A stretch of DNA of 64,000 nucleotides from NCBI GenBank assembly GCA_027449125.1, contig DAIDME010000089.1, forward strand, positions 176,392 through 240,391. Reading direction: 5' to 3'. Positions 27,262-35,551 of the stretch are shown in pieces (position 1 is the stretch's first letter; every line of letters begins with the position of its first letter). A model generated the notes under the pieces. That model had not been told where the DNA came from. It saw only the letters and a program-made list of their open reading frames with translations, and did no database searches. This DNA comes from Solirubrobacterales bacterium. Its GTDB lineage: Bacteria; Actinomycetota; Thermoleophilia; Solirubrobacterales; Solirubrobacteraceae. The translations under genes and the position numbers were made by a program.

Positions 27262-27792
27262 CTACTCCTCCAGCACCGCCACATAGGGCAGTGCGCGGTA
27301 GCGCTCGGCGTGATCCAGCCCGTAGCCGACCACGAACCGATCTGGAATCTCGAAGCCGACGTAGCGCGGTGCGAGCTGCACCTGGGCGCTTGACGGCTTG
27401 CGCAGCAGCGCGCAGACCTCGAGCGAGGCCGGCCCGCGGCCCGCGAGGTTGCGCAGCAGGTACTGAAGCGTCAGGCCGGAGTCGATGATGTCCTCGACGA
27501 TCAGCACGTGACGGCCGTCGATCGCGGCGTCCAGGTCCTTGAGGATCCGGACCACGCCTGAGGACTTCGTCGACGAGCCGTAGGAGGAGATCGCCATGAA
27601 GTCAACCTCGCAGTGGATCCGCAGCGCGCGCATCAGGTCCGCGAGGAAGAACACGGCGCCCTTGAGCACTCCGATCAGCAGCAGGTCTCTGCCCTCGTAG
27701 TCAGCCGAGACGGCGTCAGCCAGCTCGAGCACACGGCGCTGGAGGTCCTCGGCGGCGACGACGGTCTCGCCCAGGTGCTGTTCCGCGCTCAC
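27262..27792 (-). CDS. hpt: Hypoxanthine phosphoribosyltransferase
   Basis: Purine salvage: hypoxanthine or guanine plus PRPP to IMP or GMP. The 176 residues show 'LLLIGVLKGAVFFLADLMRA', 'DFMAISSYGSSTKSSGVVRI', the PRPP-binding 'VLIVEDIIDSGLTLQYLL' and 'PDRFVVGYGLDHAERYRALP', all canonical. GTG start. A TAAACT box 8 nt upstream, overlapping the tilS stop, suggests a leaderless internal promoter in the tilS-hpt-ftsH cluster. Confidence 0.96.
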   Translation of the reverse strand: MSAEQHLGETVVAAEDLQRRVLELADAVSADYEGRDLLLIGVLKGAVFFLADLMRALRIHCEVDFMAISSYGSSTKSSGVVRILKDLDAAIDGRHVLIVEDIIDSGLTLQYLLRNLAGRGPASLEVCALLRKPSSAQVQLAPRYVGFEIPDRFVVGYGLDHAERYRALPYVAVLEE

Positions 27793-27800
27793 GGCGCGTC

Positions 27801-27806
27801 AGTTTA
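27801..27806 (-). promoter_or_regulatory. Putative -10 box for leaderless hpt transcript
   Basis: TAAACT on the minus strand, 8 nt upstream of the hpt GTG and including the tilS stop codon. No Shine-Dalgarno is seen. Confidence 0.4.
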
Positions 27807-28781
27807 GGTGCCGGCGGCGCTGCGCGGCTCGCTCGCCGTCGGGAGAGCCGGGGTGGCCGAGAAGCTCAGGCGGCCGTCGACCGCGGTCGCGCGGACACCG
27901 CCCGGCAGGTCCAGGTGGTTCGTGCCTGCATCGCGCATCGCCAGAATGTCGGCGAGCCGGCTGCTGGGTCCCGGCACCGGGCGATCGTGGACCGCATCGG
28001 CCAGCTGCGTGACCACCAGACGGGCGAGCGCGACCGGCAGCAACCGCAGGCGCGAGAGCTCGATCTGCGCTTTGTCGCCGAGCGCGTCGGCCACGAGCGC
28101 GTCCAGGACCTCAGCCTCGTCGCGCAGGCGCTGGGCGAGCAGGAGCACGTTCGCCTCGGCGGCGGGGTGGATCTCACGCAGCAGCGGGACCAGCCGGTGT
28201 CGCACGCGGCCGCGCGTGTACGCGGTCGTCGCGTTGGTCTCGTCGTCTCGCCAGGCGAGCCCCCGCTCGAGACAGTATGCCCCCGTCTGCTCGCGGGTGA
28301 CCTCCAGCAGCGGGCGGATCAGGATGCCGTCACGCGGGCGCATGCCGAGCAGCGCCCGCCGGCTCGGGGAGGACGCAAGCCGGTAGAGAATCGTCTCGAC
28401 CTGGTCGGTGGCGGTGTGACCCGTCGCGATGTCCGCCCCGCTTGAAGCCGCGAGCGCGGCGGCGGCCTCGTAACGCAGCCCGCGGGCCCACGCCTGCAGG
28501 TTTCCGGAGCGCGGCCTCAGGTCCGCGGCGCGGCGCACCGACAGCTCGACGCCGAGCCCTTCGCAGAGCCGCCGGCAGTGCCGCTCGTCGGCATCGGCGG
28601 TGGCGCGAAGGCCGTAATTGACGTGCATGGCGCTGACCGCCCGCCTGCCCGCGACGGAGACCGCCACATCCAACAGGCAGATCGAGTCGCGGCCTCCCGA
28701 CAGCATGACCAAAACCGGCCTCTCCGGCACGAGCAGACCGCCCGCGCGGACACGCGCGACGAGCACCTGGCTAGCGTTCAT
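27804..28781 (-). CDS. tilS: tRNA(Ile)-lysidine synthase
   Basis: Converts C34 of the minor tRNA-Ile to lysidine so that it reads AUA. The PP-loop 'VLVMLSGGRDSICLLD' is near residue 27, followed by 'HVNYGLRATADADERHC', 'ATGHTATDQVETILYRLA' and 'IRPLLEVTREQTGAYC', the TilS pattern. About 325 residues; the extra C-terminal substrate domain is short, as in other actinobacteria. I chose ATG 28781 over GTG 28790. Its 5' end faces the divergent nucleoside phosphorylase gene, 60 bp away. Confidence 0.94.
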   Translation of the reverse strand: MNASQVLVARVRAGGLLVPERPVLVMLSGGRDSICLLDVAVSVAGRRAVSAMHVNYGLRATADADERHCRRLCEGLGVELSVRRAADLRPRSGNLQAWARGLRYEAAAALAASSGADIATGHTATDQVETILYRLASSPSRRALLGMRPRDGILIRPLLEVTREQTGAYCLERGLAWRDDETNATTAYTRGRVRHRLVPLLREIHPAAEANVLLLAQRLRDEAEVLDALVADALGDKAQIELSRLRLLPVALARLVVTQLADAVHDRPVPGPSSRLADILAMRDAGTNHLDLPGGVRATAVDGRLSFSATPALPTASEPRSAAGT

Positions 28782-28802
28782 CGCCGCCACAGTGCGAGTC
28801 TA

Positions 28803-28833
28803 TTGGCACGGTGCCGCAGCGAGCCTCTACGCT
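28803..28833 (+). promoter_or_regulatory. Putative promoter for leaderless nucleoside phosphorylase transcript
   Basis: TTGGCA (28803-28808), a 19-bp spacer and TACGCT (28828-28833), with the GTG start 8 nt further on and no Shine-Dalgarno between. Confidence 0.45.
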
Positions 28834-28841
28834 CGCGGCCG

Positions 28842-29555
28842 GTGCGTGACCTCGTCCACATCCACCAGACGGCCGAGCTGGCCGAGCGCGTGCTCCTGCC
28901 GGGCGACCCGGGACGAGCGCTGCGCCTTGCCCAGGGGCTGCTCGAGGCGCCGCTGATGCTCAACCACAACCGCGGCCTGTGGGGTTACACGGGCATCGCC
29001 GCAGACGGGCTGTCGCTCAGTGTCCAGAGCACGGGGATGGGTGGTCCGAGCGCCGCGATAGTGGCAACCGAGCTGATCCAGCTCGGCGCTCGGCGGCTCG
29101 TGCGTGTCGGTACGTGCGGCGCGCTGAGCGACGGACTCGACCTCGGCCAGCTGGTGGTCGTGACCGAGGCGATCGCCGACGACGGCACCAGCACGGCGAT
29201 CGGCGGGCACGATCGCATGGCACGCATCGGCGCGGTGGGCTCGCGCCTGCCGGCGGATCTGCTGGCCGCTGGCCGAGCGGCGGAGCCGCCCGCGCGGGCC
29301 GCTACCGCCGTCTCCAGCGACCTGTTCTACGGTGCCGAGCCCCACTTCGAGCGCTGGCGCGCCGCAGGGGCGATGGCGGTCGAGATGGAGGCCGCCGCGA
29401 TCTTCACCGTGGCGGCTCGCGCCGGCGCAGAAGCCGGCTGTGTGCTGCTGGTCTCGAACGTGATCGGCGCGGCGGACTACATCGACGCCGACGCGCTGCA
29501 CGCCGCCGAACTCAGGCTCGGCGCGGTGGCCGCTGCGGCGCTGCGCGTGGCCTAG
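28842..29555 (+). CDS. Purine-nucleoside/uridine phosphorylase family protein
   Basis: Phosphorolysis of a nucleoside to base and ribose-1-phosphate. The 237 residues match the trimeric/hexameric NP-I family: 'LLPGDPGRALRLAQ' (phosphate site), 'STGMGGPSAAIVATELIQLG', 'RLVRVGTCGAL' and 'AVEMEAAAIFTVAARAGAEA'. The GTG at 28842 is preferred because the homologous part starts there and the length is then standard. DeoD versus Udp specificity cannot be fixed by eye. Divergent from tilS; salvage links it to hpt. Confidence 0.88.
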   Translation: MRDLVHIHQTAELAERVLLPGDPGRALRLAQGLLEAPLMLNHNRGLWGYTGIAADGLSLSVQSTGMGGPSAAIVATELIQLGARRLVRVGTCGALSDGLDLGQLVVVTEAIADDGTSTAIGGHDRMARIGAVGSRLPADLLAAGRAAEPPARAATAVSSDLFYGAEPHFERWRAAGAMAVEMEAAAIFTVAARAGAEAGCVLLVSNVIGAADYIDADALHAAELRLGAVAAAALRVA

Positions 29556-29590
29556 CGGGCGCTGGCCGGCCAGCTCGCCACGGCCGCCGT

Positions 29591-29989
29591 TCAGCCTGCT
29601 GAGTCGAGCTTCTTGTCGAGCTTCGCGAGCGTCCGGTCGAGCGAGGCCAGCCGCTTGTCGAGCTTGGCCAGGCGCGCCTCGAGCGCGGACTCGTCGCGAG
29701 GCTGCTCCAGGCGGTCTGAGACTCCCTGAAGCGCTTCCTCGACCCCCTCGAGCCGCTGGGAGACGGAGCGCAGCCGCCGCGTCAGCCGTTCCAGATCTGA
29801 GGCGGACGGCAGGTTGAGCGCGCTCATGGCGAGCTCCTGCGCGCGCCCGGCGCGCTCCCTGACGTCAAAGGCGGTGGTCAGCGTGCCGCTCACCAGCGGG
29901 CTCTTCAAGAGGTCCTGAGCAAGGCGCCCCAGCGCCTCCTCGCCCTGCTGGGTGAGCCTGACCCGGAAGCCGTCGTGACCCGCGTCCAT
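29591..29989 (-). CDS. Coiled-coil protein, function unknown
   Basis: A 132-residue protein. The N-terminal half is mixed ('LGRLAQDLLKSPLVSGTLTT'). The C-terminal half is a long heptad coiled coil with repeated 'LEARLAKLDKRLASLDRTLA' spacing. The style is reminiscent of phasin-like or granule-associated helical proteins, but there is no firm match. A TAAGAT box 6 nt before the ATG suggests a leaderless transcript, with a 9-bp inverted repeat just upstream. Convergent with the nucleoside phosphorylase. Confidence 0.6.
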   Translation of the reverse strand: MDAGHDGFRVRLTQQGEEALGRLAQDLLKSPLVSGTLTTAFDVRERAGRAQELAMSALNLPSASDLERLTRRLRSVSQRLEGVEEALQGVSDRLEQPRDESALEARLAKLDKRLASLDRTLAKLDKKLDSAG

Positions 29990-29995
29990 GCGCTG

Positions 29996-30028
29996 ATCTT
30001 AGCCCGTCCCGGGCAGCCGGCCCGGGAC
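29996..30028 (-). promoter_or_regulatory. Putative -10 box and 9-bp inverted repeat upstream of the coiled-coil gene
   Basis: TAAGAT (minus strand, 30001-29996) lies 6 nt before the ATG. Bases 30006-30014 and 30020-30028 are perfect inverted arms (GTCCCGGGC / GCCCGGGAC) with a 5-nt loop, covering the region between -10 and -35. It could act as an operator. Confidence 0.4.
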
Positions 30029-30087
30029 CGCGATAACGCTGCCGCCCACCATCGGACAGGGCCGTGCGACAGGTGCCGGCGACGGGC

Positions 30088-30116
30088 TTGACGAGCGACA
30101 CATCTTGATATATCGT
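30088..30116 (+). promoter_or_regulatory. Putative promoter of the PadR-ABC exporter operon
   Basis: TTGACG (30088-30093), a 17-bp spacer and TATCGT (30111-30116); an alternative -10 TATATC starts at 30109. The -10 region falls inside the first copy of the direct repeat thought to bind PadR. Confidence 0.4.
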
Positions 30117-30134
30117 TGACGCATCGTGATACAT
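30101..30134 (+). promoter_or_regulatory. Two 13-bp direct repeats, 21 bp apart: probable PadR operator
   Basis: CATCTTGATATAT at 30101 and CATCGTGATACAT at 30122 match in 11 of 13 bases with a 21-bp period, i.e. two helical turns on the same face. The first copy resembles the 'ATCTTGATATATC' half-site known for many PadR-type regulators (recalled). It sits between the putative promoter and the padR start, suggesting autoregulation. Confidence 0.5.
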
Positions 30135-30150
30135 GCGAAAGGACATACCG

Positions 30151-30765
30151 ATGCGAAGTGATCGTTGCCCAGATCCAGAGGGTCTGTTGGGCGAGCAGGA
30201 GTTCGGCCGCGGCGCGCACGCGCGCTGGAACGGTCCCGGCTTCGGCCCCGGCGGCCGTGGCTTCGGCGGCCCGGGCGGGTTCGGCGGCCCGGGCGGTTTC
30301 GGCGGCCACGGCCGCCGCCGCCGTGGCGACGTGCGCCTGGCGCTGCTGATGCTGCTCTCGCAGGAGAGCCCGCTGAACGGCTACCAGCTGATGCAGGGAC
30401 TCGAGCAGCGCAGCGACGGCCGCTGGCGCCCGAGCCCGGGCTCGGTCTATCCAGCGCTCCAGCAGCTTGAGGACGAGGGCCTGATCCGGGCGCTCAGCCG
30501 GGAAGGCGAGTCGGGCCGGGCGTTCGAGCTCACAGACCACGGCCACTCCCACCTGACCGAGCACAAGCCGCCACGCGCGCCGTGGGAGGCCGGCCCCGAC
30601 GAGGACGCGCATCCACGCGCACGCCTGCGCCACGCGGTCGGCGGCGTGATGCGCGCGGTGATGCACGTCGGCCAGGACGGAACCCCGGAGCAGCTGGACG
30701 AGACGCTGAAGATCCTCGAGGACACGCGGCGCCAGCTCTACCGCCTCCTGGCGGGCGACAAGTGA
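30151..30765 (+). CDS. PadR-family transcriptional regulator
   Basis: A DNA-binding repressor with a long Gly-rich N-terminal region ('GRGFGGPGGFGGPGGFGGHG') before the winged helix ('RLALLMLLSQESPLNGYQLM', 'RWRPSPGSVYPALQQLEDEG', 'SGRAFELTDHG'). C-terminal helices follow for dimerisation. I chose the ATG at 30151, which has AAAGGA 7 nt upstream, over ATG 30133. The ABC exporter genes follow on the same strand, so it probably represses them until an inducer or drug is bound. Confidence 0.9.
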   Translation: MRSDRCPDPEGLLGEQEFGRGAHARWNGPGFGPGGRGFGGPGGFGGPGGFGGHGRRRRGDVRLALLMLLSQESPLNGYQLMQGLEQRSDGRWRPSPGSVYPALQQLEDEGLIRALSREGESGRAFELTDHGHSHLTEHKPPRAPWEAGPDEDAHPRARLRHAVGGVMRAVMHVGQDGTPEQLDETLKILEDTRRQLYRLLAGDK

Positions 30766-30769
30766 GCCG

Positions 30770-30775
30770 TAAGCT
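30770..30775 (+). promoter_or_regulatory. Possible -10 box in front of the exporter ATPase
   Basis: TAAGCT ends 6 nt before the ATG at 30782. No clear -35 is seen; the gene could equally be read through from padR. Confidence 0.25.
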
Positions 30776-30781
30776 CTTGGT

Positions 30782-31798
30782 ATGAGCACGGCAGCCACCC
30801 AGGCGATCACCGTCGAGAGCCTGCACAAGCAGTTCGGCGACTTCGAGGCCGTCAAGGGCGTCAGCTTCGAGGTTGGGGCCGCGGAGGTCTTCGGCTTCCT
30901 CGGCCCCAACGGCGCCGGCAAGAGCACGACGATCAACATGCTCTGCACGCTGCTGACGCCGACCTCCGGAAAGGCAAGCGTCGCCGGTCACGACGTGGTC
31001 CGCGAGCGCGACGATGTCAGGCGCAACATCGGCCTGGTCTTTCAGGACCCGACGCTCGACGGCTACCTGACCGCGGCCCAGAACCTGAAGCTGCACGCCG
31101 AGCTCTACGGGGTGCCCACCAACCTGGTCGCCCCGCGCATGGAACAGGTGCTCAAGATGGTCGGGCTCTGGGACCGAAGGGACGGCCAGGTGATGGCCTT
31201 CTCAGGCGGCATGCGGCGCCGGCTGGAGATCGCCCGCGGGCTGATGCACTCCCCGCGCGTGCTGTTCCTCGACGAGCCGACGATCGGCCTGGATCCGCAG
31301 ACGCGTCGTTCGATCTGGACCTACATCCGCCAGCTGCAGGAGCGCGAGGAGATCACGATCTTCATGACCACGCACTACATGGACGAGGCCGAGTGGTGCG
31401 ACCGGATCGCGATCATGGACCAGGGTCAGATCGTGGCGCTCGACACGCCCGAGCGGCTGAAGGCGGGGGTCGGCGCCGACCGTGTGACGATCCAGACGGA
31501 CGACAACGAAGCGGCGATCACCGCCTTGCGTGAGCGGCTCGGGATCCAGGCGCTGATCGCGGAGGGCGCGGTCACCTTCAGGATCGAGTCCGGCGAGCAG
31601 TTCGTGCCCCGCCTGTTTGCCGAGTTCGATCCCGCCCGCAACCCCGACCTGCCGGCGATCAGCGGTGTCAGCGTCTCCCGCCCCACGCTGGACGACGTGT
31701 TCATGTCCTTCACCGGCTCGACGATCCGCGACGCCGAGGAGGATCCCTCCAAGCTCAGAAACCGCGTGATGATGCAGATGATGGGAGGACGCAGGTGA
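30782..31798 (+). CDS. ABC exporter ATPase, DrrA-like
   Basis: A 338-residue ATPase of a drug-type exporter. Walker A 'GFLGPNGAGKSTTINMLCTL' near 37-50, Q-loop 'GLVFQDPTLDGYLT', signature 'FSGGMRRRLEIARGL', Walker B 'VLFLDEPTIGLDPQTRRSIW', and a switch 'TTHYMDEAE'. A C-terminal DrrA-type domain of about 110 residues follows. Its stop overlaps the permease start by 4 bp, so both are made together. Substrate unknown. Confidence 0.93.
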   Translation: MSTAATQAITVESLHKQFGDFEAVKGVSFEVGAAEVFGFLGPNGAGKSTTINMLCTLLTPTSGKASVAGHDVVRERDDVRRNIGLVFQDPTLDGYLTAAQNLKLHAELYGVPTNLVAPRMEQVLKMVGLWDRRDGQVMAFSGGMRRRLEIARGLMHSPRVLFLDEPTIGLDPQTRRSIWTYIRQLQEREEITIFMTTHYMDEAEWCDRIAIMDQGQIVALDTPERLKAGVGADRVTIQTDDNEAAITALRERLGIQALIAEGAVTFRIESGEQFVPRLFAEFDPARNPDLPAISGVSVSRPTLDDVFMSFTGSTIRDAEEDPSKLRNRVMMQMMGGRR

Positions 31799-32676
31799 CC
31801 GCCATCGCCGACAAGCCGCTCGACCCCGCCGAGGTGGTACGTGTGCACGTGCCCCGCCGCAGCGCCCGCTCGGAGCTGCGCGCGATCAAGATCGTCTGGC
31901 GCCGCGAGCTGATCCGCTTCGTCAACGACCGCATGCGCATCGTGACCTCGCTGGTGCAGCCCTTCCTGTTCCTGTTCGTGCTCGGCGGCGGCCTGCAGCG
32001 GCTCGCCAGCGCCGGCACCCACGGGGTCAACCTGAAGACCTTCATCTACCCGGGCATCCTCTGCATGACCGTGATGTTCACGGCCATGTTCAGCGCCGCG
32101 TCGATCGTCTGGGACCGCGAGTTCGGCTTCCTGCGCGAGATGATGGTCGCGCCGGTGCGCCGCAGCTCGATCGTGATCGGCAAGTGCCTCGGCGGCGCCA
32201 CCGTAGCGGCCGCCCAGGGCGTGGTCGTGCTGGCGATCGCGGGCCTGGTCGGCGTCCCCTACGCGCCCGGCCTGATCCTCGGCGCGCTCGGCCTGCAACT
32301 GCTCCTGGCCTTCGCGATCACCGCCTTTGGCCTCAGCGTCGCCATCCGCATCAAGCAGATGCAGTCGTTCATGGGCGTCATGCAGATGATCGTGATGCCG
32401 ATGTACTTCATTTCCGGCGCGCTCTTCCCCTCGAGCGGCCTGCCGGCGTGGCTGACGGTGCTCAACCGCATCGACCCACTCGCCTACGCCGTCGACCCGA
32501 TGCGACGGCTGGTGTTCGGCCAGCTCGACATATCGGCCGCGGCCCGCAGGGCGCTGGACCCCGGCATCCACTGGTGGGGCTGGCGCATGCCGGCGGTGCT
32601 GGAGGTCGGGGTCGTGCTGCTGCTCGGACTCGGCCTCCTGGCCGTGGCGATCTGGGAGTTCTCGGCCACCGAGTAG
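31795..32676 (+). CDS. ABC-2 type exporter permease, DrrB-like
   Basis: A 293-residue membrane protein with six helices ('LVQPFLFLFVLGGGL', 'FAITAFGLSVAI', 'MIVMPMYFISGALFPSS'). The ABC-2 hallmark loop 'PLAYAVDPMRRLVFGQ' precedes the last helix. GTG start in a 4-bp overlap with the ATPase gene. A strong hairpin follows at 32694. Confidence 0.92.
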   Translation: MTAIADKPLDPAEVVRVHVPRRSARSELRAIKIVWRRELIRFVNDRMRIVTSLVQPFLFLFVLGGGLQRLASAGTHGVNLKTFIYPGILCMTVMFTAMFSAASIVWDREFGFLREMMVAPVRRSSIVIGKCLGGATVAAAQGVVVLAIAGLVGVPYAPGLILGALGLQLLLAFAITAFGLSVAIRIKQMQSFMGVMQMIVMPMYFISGALFPSSGLPAWLTVLNRIDPLAYAVDPMRRLVFGQLDISAAARRALDPGIHWWGWRMPAVLEVGVVLLLGLGLLAVAIWEFSATE

Positions 32677-32693
32677 ACGGGGGGACGCTCGCT

Positions 32694-32725
32694 CGGGGCC
32701 GCCGGCCAGCGGGCCGGCAGCCCCG
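32694..32725 (+). terminator. Hairpin after the ABC exporter operon
   Basis: Stem of 14 bp with one mismatch, 32694-32707 against 32712-32725, and a 4-nt loop. No T-run follows, so it may be a non-canonical or weak terminator. Confidence 0.45.
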
Positions 32726-32761
32726 CTGAAGGCGCCGGTCCACGGACGCCTGCACCGCAGG

Positions 32762-32767
32762 TATTGT
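32762..32767 (+). promoter_or_regulatory. Putative -10 box for the first M29 aminopeptidase
   Basis: TATTGT, 8 nt before the ATG at 32776, with no Shine-Dalgarno between. The -35 is unclear. Confidence 0.35.
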
Positions 32768-32775
32768 TCGCGCCA

Positions 32776-34035
32776 ATGGGGTACGTCCCGGATCGGGAGG
32801 TGATCGGGCGCTACGCGCGGCTGCTGGTCGAGTTCGCCCTGGGGCAGGGCGAGGGGATCGCGCCCGGTGACGTCGTTCAGGTCAACGGCACGGAGGCCTG
32901 CAAGCCGCTCTACGTGGAGGCATGCCGGGCCGTGTGGCGAGCCGGCGGGCACGTGCTCCACTCCTACATGCCCTCGGAGGACGAGCAGGACGACGTCAGA
33001 CGCGCCTTCTACGAGCTCGCCTCCGAGGGGCAGCTGACCTTCGTGCCAGAGATCCACGCTCGCGCGACCGTCGAGCAGGTCGATCACGACCTCGTGCTAT
33101 ACGCGCCCGCGCGGCCACGGTCACTGGACGGCATCGACCCGGCCAGACAGATGCTCCGCGGGCAGGCGTGGATGCACGTGCGCCAGTGGGAGCAGGAGAA
33201 GGAGAACCGCGGCGAGTACAGCTGGACGATCGCCTCCTACGGCACGCCCGGCATGGCCGCGGAGGCGCAGATGACGATCGAGGAGTACTGGCAGCAGATC
33301 ATCCGGGCGTGCTTTCTGGACCACGAGGATCCGGTGGCGCGCTGGCGCGAGGTGCGCGACACGATCCGCGTCGCCCGCGACCGGCTGAACGCCCTGGAGA
33401 TCAGCCACATGCACGTCGAGGGACCCGACGCGGATCTGCGGGTGACGCTCGGTGAGCGGCGGCTGTGGCGCGACGGCGTGGGCGCCAACGTGCCGAGCTT
33501 CGAGGTCTTCACCTCGCCTGACTGGCGCGGCACGGAGGGCTGGATCCGCTTCAGCGAGCCGCTCTACGCGTTCGGATCGCTGATCAAGGGCATCGAGCTG
33601 GAGTTCGAGGGCGGGCGCGTGGCGCGCGCGATCGCCTCAGAGAACGAGCACCTGCTGCACGAGATGCTCGAGACCGAGAACGCCGACCGGATCGGCGAGT
33701 TCTCGCTGACCGACGCGCGCCTCTCGCCGATCGACCGCTTCATGGCCGACACGCTGTATGACGAGAACATGGGCGGCCCGTTCGGCAACACGCACCTGGC
33801 GCTCGGCAACGCGTACCAGGACACCTACGACGGTGAGCCGGCGCAGCTCGGCCCGGAGGACTGGCGGACGCTCGGCTTCAATGAGTCGGCGATCCACACC
33901 GACATCGTCTCCACGGCGGACCGTACGGTGACGGCGACGCTGCGCGACGGCTCGCAGCGCGTGATCTACGCCGACGGCCAGTTCCAGCTGGACGACGTGA
34001 CGCCCCGACGAGCGGCCCCGTTCGCCACGGGGTGA
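32776..34035 (+). CDS. M29-family aminopeptidase, copy 1
   Basis: A roughly 419-residue thermophilic-type aminopeptidase (AmpS/PepS-like) that removes N-terminal residues from peptides in the cytoplasm. The metal ligands known for the family are present: Glu in 'PSFEVFTSPDW', Glu in 'GEFSLTDARLSPID', His in 'GGPFGNTHLALG', and His/Asp in 'IHTDIV'. The ATG at 32776 is used, as an upstream TTG lies in the promoter. A paralogue follows 15 bp downstream. Confidence 0.9.
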   Translation: MGYVPDREVIGRYARLLVEFALGQGEGIAPGDVVQVNGTEACKPLYVEACRAVWRAGGHVLHSYMPSEDEQDDVRRAFYELASEGQLTFVPEIHARATVEQVDHDLVLYAPARPRSLDGIDPARQMLRGQAWMHVRQWEQEKENRGEYSWTIASYGTPGMAAEAQMTIEEYWQQIIRACFLDHEDPVARWREVRDTIRVARDRLNALEISHMHVEGPDADLRVTLGERRLWRDGVGANVPSFEVFTSPDWRGTEGWIRFSEPLYAFGSLIKGIELEFEGGRVARAIASENEHLLHEMLETENADRIGEFSLTDARLSPIDRFMADTLYDENMGGPFGNTHLALGNAYQDTYDGEPAQLGPEDWRTLGFNESAIHTDIVSTADRTVTATLRDGSQRVIYADGQFQLDDVTPRRAAPFATG

Positions 34036-34038
34036 CGG

Positions 34039-34044
34039 TAGGCT
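34039..34044 (+). promoter_or_regulatory. Possible -10 box for the second M29 aminopeptidase
   Basis: TAGGCT, 6 nt before the ATG at 34051. No convincing -35; read-through from copy 1 is also possible. Confidence 0.3.
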
Positions 34045-34050
34045 CAGGCT

Positions 34051-35277
34051 ATGAGCTACACCCCAGACCCACAGATCCTCGAACGCTATGGGCACGTGCT
34101 GGTGAACTTCGCGCTGGGCGACGGCGAGGGCATCAGGCCGGGCGACACTGTGCTGGTGATCGGCGCCGAGGAGACCAAGCCTCTGTTTGCCGAGGTATGC
34201 CGCGCCGTCTGGCGCTCCGGCGGCAACGTGATCAAGGAGTTCACCCCCACCCTGGACGGGCACGTCAACCTCGAGCGCGACTTCTACGAACTGGCCGGCG
34301 ACACGCAGATCGACTTCTTCGCCGAGAAGATGATGCGTGGGCTGATCGATGAGATCGACCACTACGTCTACATCGCCGGGGAAGACGACCCTCGCGCCAT
34401 GGCCGACGTCGATCCCCAGAAGATCATGCGCCACCAGGCCGCGGGACTGCCCTGGGTCAAATGGCACCAGGAGAAGGAGGCGGCGGGTCGCCTGCACTGG
34501 ACGATCGGGCTGTGGGGGACGGCCGGCATGGCGGCCGAAGCGGGCCTGTCGATCGAGGGGTACTGGCAGCAGATCATCAGGGCGTGTTTCCTCGACGACG
34601 GCGACCCTGTCGCACGCTGGCGGGAGGCTCAGGCTGAGATCGGTCGCTACCGCGACTGGCTGAACTCGCTGCCGATCCAGCGGCTTCACGTAGAGGCGGA
34701 AGGCACCGACCTGTGGCTGACGATCGGCGAGCGGCGCCGCTGGATCGGCGGGGGTGGGCGCAACGTCCCGAGCTTCGAGATCTTCACCTCGCCGGACTGG
34801 CGCGGCACACAAGGCCACATCAGCTTCTCCGAGCCGCTGTACAGCCACGGCAAGATCGCCCGCGGGGTGCGGCTCGAGTTCAGGGACGGGCTGGTGAGCT
34901 CGGCCACCGCCGATGAGAATGCCGACCTGATCGAACAGATCGTCGCCGCGCCCGGGGGCAACCGCGTCGGCGAGTTCTCGCTGACCGACGCACGGCTGTC
35001 GCGGATCGACCACTTCATGGCCAGCACGCTCTACGACGAGAACATGGGCGGCCCGTTCGGCAATACGCATCTGGCCGTCGGCATGTCGCTGAACGTCACC
35101 TACGACGGCGACGCCACTGCGGTGAGCGAGGGGGAGTGGGAGGCACTCGGGTACAACCTGGCTGCCGCCGTACACAACGACATCGTCTCAACCACGGACC
35201 GCAGCGTGACGGCGGTGATGCGCGACGGATCCCAGCGCGTGATCTACGCCGACGGGCGCTTCCAAGCCGACGCGTAG
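34051..35277 (+). CDS. M29-family aminopeptidase, copy 2
   Basis: A 408-residue paralogue of the preceding gene, with the same metal-ligand segments ('PSFEIFTSPDW', 'GEFSLTDARLSRID', 'GGPFGNTHLAVG', 'VHNDIV'). In the last, the aspartate of the His-x-Asp pair is kept. The two copies share block after block ('GYWQQIIRACFL' / 'EYWQQIIRACFL'), so this is a tandem duplication that has since diverged, perhaps in specificity. A repeat-rich intergenic block follows. Confidence 0.9.
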   Translation: MSYTPDPQILERYGHVLVNFALGDGEGIRPGDTVLVIGAEETKPLFAEVCRAVWRSGGNVIKEFTPTLDGHVNLERDFYELAGDTQIDFFAEKMMRGLIDEIDHYVYIAGEDDPRAMADVDPQKIMRHQAAGLPWVKWHQEKEAAGRLHWTIGLWGTAGMAAEAGLSIEGYWQQIIRACFLDDGDPVARWREAQAEIGRYRDWLNSLPIQRLHVEAEGTDLWLTIGERRRWIGGGGRNVPSFEIFTSPDWRGTQGHISFSEPLYSHGKIARGVRLEFRDGLVSSATADENADLIEQIVAAPGGNRVGEFSLTDARLSRIDHFMASTLYDENMGGPFGNTHLAVGMSLNVTYDGDATAVSEGEWEALGYNLAAAVHNDIVSTTDRSVTAVMRDGSQRVIYADGRFQADA

Positions 35278-35404
35278 GCTGCGAGCGAGTAGTCGGCGGC
35301 CGGAGGGCGAGTCGGGTGGGGCGCGGCGGCGGGTCGGGGCGCGGGCGCGACGGGTAGGTCGGGGCGGGCGCGGTGGGCGGGCGCGGTGGGTCATAGGCAG
35401 CCTG

Positions 35405-35509
35405 AATGCACAAATTGCCGGGCCCGTTGTCAGTTCTTGCAAATGGTCCCCAAAAAACGCGCGCTTTTGCGCAAACTGCCGGCGAGGGCTGAAGTTTGCG
35501 CATTTGTGC
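35405..35509. repeat. Nested palindromic element, copy 1
   Basis: The outer arms GCACAAAT (35408-35415) and ATTTGTGC (35502-35509) enclose the inner arms GCGCAAACT (35469-35477) and AGTTTGCGC (35493-35501), all perfect. The word AATGCACAAAyTG recurs with related CAAACTG/CAGTTTG stems at 53388-53487. It may be a REP-like or non-autonomous element. Confidence 0.6.
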
Positions 35510-35551
35510 TGGTGGCGCGGAGCCACCGGTGCTGGTGGCGCGGAGCCCCCG
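35506..35551. repeat. Two 23-bp direct repeats, each able to form a hairpin
   Basis: 35506-35528 and 35529-35551 differ at one base. The first contains GGTGGC-GCGGA-GCCACC, a 6-bp stem. They lie directly after the palindromic element. Confidence 0.7.

Noticed and set aside
31426..33087. Open frame of 553 codons opposite the ABC exporter and M29 genes
   Set aside because: It runs across three real genes on the other strand and has a biased, motif-free composition.
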